Assembly (NCBI GenBank): GCA_046484045.1
Contig: JAWOBZ010000018.1
Location: 1 to 9,720 of the forward strand
Length of the DNA stretch: 9,720 nucleotides
DNA from: CAZHUM01 sp046484045
GTDB taxonomy: Archaea > Thermoplasmatota > Thermoplasmata > Halarchaeoplasmatales > Halarchaeoplasmataceae
Reading direction: 5' to 3'
The translations under genes and the position numbers were made by a program. The notes beneath the pieces are model-generated. The model was not told where the DNA came from. It searched no databases and saw only the letters and a program-made list of their open reading frames with translations. Below are positions 6,034 to 9,720 of this stretch, piece after piece (positions within the stretch are counted from its first letter, which is position 1; every line of letters starts with the position of its first letter).

Positions 6034-6068
6034 TCATTTTTTACCATAAAAGATATATAAAAAAATGA
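6034..6068. repeat. Inverted repeat flanking the kinase operon TATA box
   Basis: TCATTTTTT (6034-6042) is perfectly inverted as AAAAAATGA (6060-6068), with 17 bp between. The TATA box lies between and partly under the right arm. It could be a repressor operator, but the arms are mostly homopolymer, so chance is likely in such AT-rich DNA. Confidence 0.25.
6051..6061 (+). promoter_or_regulatory. TATA box of the two-component operon
   Basis: AGATATATAAA, centred near 6056, with an A-rich upstream flank, is a strong archaeal TATA match. Initiation would fall near 6082, giving a leader of about 42 nt, unlike the leaderless genes elsewhere in the window. It is the only good promoter before the three signalling genes. 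Confidence 0.55.
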
Positions 6069-6110
6069 TAATTCAGTTTTACAGGAACCATCCTAGATAT
6101 CGATTTTTAA

Positions 6111-6116
6111 GAGGGA
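6111..6116 (+). promoter_or_regulatory. Ribosome binding site of the histidine kinase gene
   Basis: GAGGGA lies seven bases before ATG 6124, and supports that start for the kinase. Confidence 0.6.
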
Positions 6117-6123
6117 ATCATAC

Positions 6124-7302
6124 ATGGAAAGCGAAGGGAATAACAAAAACGAAGACCATTTCAATAACTCTGGCCCTGAGAATATCTTTAAGCGAAGATA
6201 TGAATCGATTTTGAAGAACGCTGCCGATATCGTGATAACGGTGGACAACAAAGGAAACTTTACCAGCATAAGTGAATCGGTGAAAGGATTGACAGGGTGG
6301 GAAAGGGACGACTTCGTCGGGAGAGACATGAACTATAGATTCGTTCATCCAGACCACAGACTCGAAGCTTCTAAAAAATTTCACGAAATGCTGGAGACAC
6401 ATGATCCCTCGTCGATAGAATTCAAATTTAAATGTAAAGATGGAGACTACAGATGGTTCCACCAGACCCATACACCGATCGTAAACGATGATGATGAACT
6501 GATAGAAGTCCTGGTCATCGCAAGGGATATTCACGAAAGAAAAACGAGCAAGATCAAGTTAGAAGAATACAAAAAACATCTGGAAAGGTTGGTCAAAAAG
6601 AGAACGGAGAAATTAGATGAAGCGAACAAAGAACTAGAGATATTTTCGTATTCCTTAGCGCACGACCTTAAAGCACCTCTGAGGGCCGTACAAAGATATT
6701 CAGAGATCATCCTAGATGGTAAAGAGTGCTTGGATGAAGAACAAAGAGAGATGCTTAGAAGGATAATAGCGGCAACGGAAAAGATGGACAGATTGATAAA
6801 TGATATTATGGTCTACTCCAAGGTCGGTCGTAAAGATGTTCTGATAAACCACATAGATCTAGAAGATGTCATAGACAGAGTCCTAGAAAATCTGAAAGGG
6901 AACATAGAAGAAAAAGATGCGGATATCGATGTGATACTTCCATTGGGTACCGTGATGGCTAACGAACCCCTGCTTTTACAGAGTTTATCAAACCTTATAT
7001 CGAACAGTTTGAAATTCGTAGAGGGTGGAGAGAAACCGAAGATCAAGATATATTCGGAAAATGACGGACAATATACAAAGTTGTACATCTCAGATGAGGG
7101 CATCGGTATAGATAAAGAGAACAAAGAGAAGATATTCCAACTTCTCACTAGATTGCACGGTGAGGAAACCTATCCCGGAACGGGTATAGGACTCTCAGTA
7201 GCTAAAAAAGCCGTAGAGCTGATGAACGCGGATATCGGAGTAGAATCAGAGAGAGGTAAGGGTAGTAAATTTTGGATAAGGTTGGACAAGGGAGGGGGAT
7301 GA
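6124..7302 (+). CDS. Soluble PAS-domain sensor histidine kinase
   Basis: This 392-residue kinase has no transmembrane segment and should sense an intracellular cue. A polar N-terminus (1-20) leads into one PAS domain (about 26-137), which ends in the PAC pattern DGDYRWFHQTHTPI and VIARDIHERK. A charged coiled coil follows (about 140-175). The HisKA box is FSYSLAHDLKAPLRAV with phosphoacceptor H180. The ATPase domain has the N box SNLISNSLKF (N290, N294), G1 box DEGIGID (324-330), a Phe in KIFQLL (F338) and G2 box GTGIGLS (352-358). All catalytic motifs are intact. The H-box style resembles phytochrome-type kinases, which typically pair with Rcp1-like regulators, and exactly such a gene follows 4 nt after the stop. 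The ligand is unknown. Confidence 0.95.
   Translation: MESEGNNKNEDHFNNSGPENIFKRRYESILKNAADIVITVDNKGNFTSISESVKGLTGWERDDFVGRDMNYRFVHPDHRLEASKKFHEMLETHDPSSIEFKFKCKDGDYRWFHQTHTPIVNDDDELIEVLVIARDIHERKTSKIKLEEYKKHLERLVKKRTEKLDEANKELEIFSYSLAHDLKAPLRAVQRYSEIILDGKECLDEEQREMLRRIIAATEKMDRLINDIMVYSKVGRKDVLINHIDLEDVIDRVLENLKGNIEEKDADIDVILPLGTVMANEPLLLQSLSNLISNSLKFVEGGEKPKIKIYSENDGQYTKLYISDEGIGIDKENKEKIFQLLTRLHGEETYPGTGIGLSVAKKAVELMNADIGVESERGKGSKFWIRLDKGGG
7291..7298 (+). promoter_or_regulatory. Ribosome binding site of the Rcp1-like regulator gene
   Basis: GGAGGGGG sits inside the kinase's last codons, eight bases before ATG 7307. It selects ATG 7307 over the in-frame ATG 7313. Confidence 0.65.
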
Positions 7303-7306
7303 GAGT

Positions 7307-7753
7307 ATGGAGATGGATATCAATAAACAAAAACTCGTTTTGTTGGTCGAGGACGACGCTAATGATATAGAACTTATCAAACGTGCCTTCGCCAAACTCG
7401 AGATGAACATAAGATTGGATGTGGTAAAAAACGGCGTAGACGGTGCAAAGTATCTTGATGATGTCCATACGAACGAAGAAAAATACACTCCCGATCTAAT
7501 TATTCTAGATCTTAAACTTCCCAAAAAGAATGGACATGAACTGCTGGACTGGATCAAGGATAGAGAACATGTCAGGAAGATACCCGTTGTCGTTTTCACC
7601 TCCTCTAACGAAAATAGAGATATAGAAAAAGCATATAAACTAGGAGCGAACTCTTACATATTAAAACCGGTCTCCTTCGAAAAACTAACGGAACTAATAA
7701 AAACCTTGACTACATATTGGTTGATGATAAACGAAAATGTACCTGATAGATGA
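7307..7753 (+). CDS. Single-domain response regulator, Rcp1-like receiver
   Basis: This 148-residue protein consists of one receiver domain and no output domain. It has the acidic pocket LLVEDDAND (E15, D16, D17), phosphoacceptor D68 in LIILDLKLP, the conserved Thr in VVFTSS (T98) and Lys-Pro in SYILKPVS (K120), so it should be phosphorylatable. The long loop between beta3 and its preceding helix (GAKYLDDVHTNEEKYTPD) is typical of the Rcp1 group, which accepts phosphate from phytochrome-like kinases. It starts 4 nt after the kinase stop with its own strong Shine-Dalgarno sequence, so the kinase at 6124 is the probable phosphodonor. With no effector domain it probably works by protein contact or as a phosphate shuttle (inference). 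Confidence 0.95.
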   Translation: MEMDINKQKLVLLVEDDANDIELIKRAFAKLEMNIRLDVVKNGVDGAKYLDDVHTNEEKYTPDLIILDLKLPKKNGHELLDWIKDREHVRKIPVVVFTSSNENRDIEKAYKLGANSYILKPVSFEKLTELIKTLTTYWLMINENVPDR

Positions 7754-7775
7754 AGAAAAATATTGTGTTCATATA

Positions 7776-7781
7776 GGAGGG
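7776..7781 (+). promoter_or_regulatory. Ribosome binding site of the REC-PAS-GAF-PAS protein gene
   Basis: GGAGGG lies five bases before ATG 7787, in the 33-nt gap after the regulator gene. It fixes the start of this long, unfinished reading frame. Confidence 0.65.
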
Positions 7782-7786
7782 TCATA

Positions 7787-9720
7787 ATGGAAAAACCCAT
7801 CACCATTGTTATAGTAGACGATAACCCTGACGATAGGGCCCTAACGATAAGAGAACTTAGAAGGGATTTTAAGAAGATCAATATAATCGAAGTATTCGAG
7901 CCAGAAAAGTTCGATGAGGTTCTAGAAAGTGGGGATTTCGATGTGGTCATAACGGATTTCCAGATCCGATGGACTAACGGGTTAAAGGTGTTAAAGAAAG
8001 TTAAGGAAAGATACCCGGATACCCCAGTCATCATGTACACAGGTACGGGCAGTGAAGAAGTAGCTGTTCAGGCCATGAAGTGCGGACTGGATGACTATGT
8101 ACTAAAATCTCCGAAGCATTTTGTTAGGTTACCCGCATCCGTAAGGACCGCTCTAAGGAATATAGAAAACCGTAAGGCCAGGGAGAAAGCTGAAAAACTG
8201 TACAAAAGGTTGTTCGAGAACGTCCCGTTGGGTCTCTACTCGGTGAAACCCAACGGAGAAATTCAGGCTGCAAATAAAGCATTGGTAGACCTTTTGGAAT
8301 TTCCGGATAAGAAGACGTTGTACGGGGTTAAGACATCAGATATATACGCAGAATCTGAAAAGAGGAAGAAATGGATTAAAAAACTCGAAAAAAAAGGAAC
8401 CATCAAGGACGTCGAATTAAAATTAAAAACCTATAAAAATAATACTATATGGGCACTCGACAAAGCGAGGTCGGTAAAAGACAAAGAAGGTAACATGGTC
8501 TTGATCGAGGGTAGTTTGGTAGATATAACCAAGAGGAAAAAAGCTGAACAAGCAATTAAAAAGAACCAGAAGAAGTTGAAAGGTCTGCATGAGATAGCAA
8601 CGAAGATGGAAAAATGTCATACTGAAAGAGAATTATTTGAATATTCGATAGAAGCGGCTAGGGAGATACTGGATTTCAACTACTGTACATTGATCCTGGA
8701 AGAAGATGATAAATTGGTAGTGAAAGCGACCACACATGACCTATTACCTGAGGGCAGTATCCTTTCAAAAGACGACGCCATATACGGAAAAACCTTCAGA
8801 AATAAAAAATCCTATATCATCGATGATGTATACGAGACTGAAGAAGCTAAACCAACTGGAGCTGATTTTAATTCTGCATTGAGCGTCATGATCGGTCATA
8901 TCGGAGTCCTTCAAGTAATCTCAAGAGAAAAAAGTCATTTCGATAAACATGATCTAGAACTTGCTGAGATTTTGGCCGCACACATATCGGAGTCTCTAAA
9001 TAGAATTAAATATCATGAAGACCTTAGGAGGTCAGAGGAGAGATATGAAAATATCATGGAGAATACACATGAGATCATATGTTTGATCGATGAGAAGGGT
9101 AAGGTGAGATACATAAACGATGCCTTCGAAAGGTTGATCGGCTATAACAAAGAAGATATAATCGGTGAAACGATCTTTGATTATTTTTACGACGAAGATA
9201 AAATGGTTCTCATGAAAAAATGGATGGACGCAGCAGAAAGTGATGATATATATTTCAATGGTACGGGAAGGGTGGTATGTAAAGACGGTGGTTTAATTTG
9301 GTTTGAAGGAAAGGCGAGATTATTCAGAAACAAAAAAGGTGAAGTGAATAAGGTTTTATTAGTGGCTAGAGATGTTACGGATAAGATAAAAGCTGAAGAA
9401 GAGTTGAAGAAAAGTGAAGAGAGGTACCGCTCTATTTTCGAGAACACGGGTACCGCCATAGTTATTTTTGAAAAAGATAAAACGGTATCGATGATGAATC
9501 GGGAAGCCGAGAGATTGGTAGGATACTCAAAAGAAGAAGTAGAAGGCAAGCTGAAATGGACGGATTTCGTTGTTGATCACGATAGGGAGATGATGGAAAA
9601 ATATCACGAATTACGAAGAAAGGACCCGGAAGCACCTCCAAAAAATTACACGTTCGAGATGGTCAACAGATTCGGCAATATAAGGCAGATATACATAAAT
9701 ATTGATATCATGCCAGATAA
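7787..9720 (+). CDS. REC-PAS-GAF-PAS-PAS multidomain signalling protein, probably hybrid histidine kinase (3' end outside window)
   Basis: The frame is open from ATG 7787 to the window edge, giving 644 complete codons. A receiver domain (1-125) has IVDDNPDD (D11, D12), phosphoacceptor D57 in VITDFQI, T85 in MYTGTG and K107 in YVLKSPKHF. A PAS domain follows (about 137-252, ending DITKRKKAE), then a GAF domain (about 265-405, with YGKTFRNKKSYIIDDV), a second PAS (415-535, ending ARDVTDKIKAEEEL) and a third PAS from 542 that is cut off. No membrane segment is seen. Archaeal proteins of this layout commonly end in HisKA and HATPase domains, expected just beyond the window but not seen. Placed 33 nt behind the Rcp1-like gene, it probably receives phosphate through REC and integrates it with ligand signals. 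Confidence 0.93.
   Translation, partial: MEKPITIVIVDDNPDDRALTIRELRRDFKKINIIEVFEPEKFDEVLESGDFDVVITDFQIRWTNGLKVLKKVKERYPDTPVIMYTGTGSEEVAVQAMKCGLDDYVLKSPKHFVRLPASVRTALRNIENRKAREKAEKLYKRLFENVPLGLYSVKPNGEIQAANKALVDLLEFPDKKTLYGVKTSDIYAESEKRKKWIKKLEKKGTIKDVELKLKTYKNNTIWALDKARSVKDKEGNMVLIEGSLVDITKRKKAEQAIKKNQKKLKGLHEIATKMEKCHTERELFEYSIEAAREILDFNYCTLILEEDDKLVVKATTHDLLPEGSILSKDDAIYGKTFRNKKSYIIDDVYETEEAKPTGADFNSALSVMIGHIGVLQVISREKSHFDKHDLELAEILAAHISESLNRIKYHEDLRRSEERYENIMENTHEIICLIDEKGKVRYINDAFERLIGYNKEDIIGETIFDYFYDEDKMVLMKKWMDAAESDDIYFNGTGRVVCKDGGLIWFEGKARLFRNKKGEVNKVLLVARDVTDKIKAEEELKKSEERYRSIFENTGTAIVIFEKDKTVSMMNREAERLVGYSKEEVEGKLKWTDFVVDHDREMMEKYHELRRKDPEAPPKNYTFEMVNRFGNIRQIYINIDIMPD

Noticed and set aside
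6093..8620. Minus-strand open frames opposite the signalling operon, including 6118-6534, 6813-7148, 7246-7599 and 7654-8040
   Set aside because: They are complements of strongly conserved kinase, REC and PAS coding sequence; the Ser/Phe/Ile-rich translations are typical antisense shadows.
6124..9720. Signalling operon as horizontally acquired because it looks A+T-richer
   Set aside because: Sampled 60-base lines in it are 32-42% G+C against 43-60% in the PF04008, apgM and methyltransferase genes, but a sampled EamA line is also 38%, so the shift is not specific enough to claim transfer.
1..9720. CRISPR array, tRNA genes, insertion sequences or defence system
   Set aside because: No regularly spaced repeats, cloverleaf sequences, transposase motifs or nuclease/defence domains were seen on reading both strands.

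Overview
The window reads as chromosomal DNA from an archaeon, most likely a euryarchaeal lineage. The support is an archaeal-type 7S (SRP) RNA, an archaeal ApgM-type phosphoglycerate mutase, a PF04008 'adenosine-specific kinase', a DUF92 membrane protein, TATA-like boxes about 25 bp upstream of start codons with little or no leader, and a surface protein dense in N-glycosylation sequons. I cannot name a genus. Nothing looks like a mobile element, CRISPR array or prophage.

Layout. Positions 1-1577 (+) hold the tail of a membrane protein, a new-looking membrane protein with a glycosylatable ectodomain and two cytoplasmic zinc ribbons, and a VanZ-like protein overlapping it by 4 bp. Positions 1634-2116 (+) encode the PF04008 protein, probably from a nearly leaderless transcript. 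Positions 4088-2119 (-) form a two-gene operon, DUF92 then apgM, overlapping by 19 bp; apgM converges on the PF04008 gene with only 2 bp between stop codons. A short divergent promoter (about 4111-4140) drives DUF92 leftward and a Trm9-like methyltransferase (4145-4762) rightward. The SRP RNA gene (about 4790-5110) fills the gap between the methyltransferase and a convergent EamA-family transporter (5979-5110), whose stop codon touches the RNA 3' end.

Positions 6124-9720 (+) form a signalling operon: a soluble PAS histidine kinase, a single-domain Rcp1-like response regulator, and a large REC-PAS-GAF-PAS-PAS protein that runs off the window. Each has a good Shine-Dalgarno sequence. No DNA-binding output domain or transmembrane sensor is visible, so this looks like a cytoplasmic phosphorelay whose output lies outside the window.

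Most genes are recognisable housekeeping or signalling families. The least explained are the zinc-ribbon membrane protein with its VanZ partner, the role of the DUF92-apgM pair, and the output of the phosphorelay. I did not find a convincing wholly new system.
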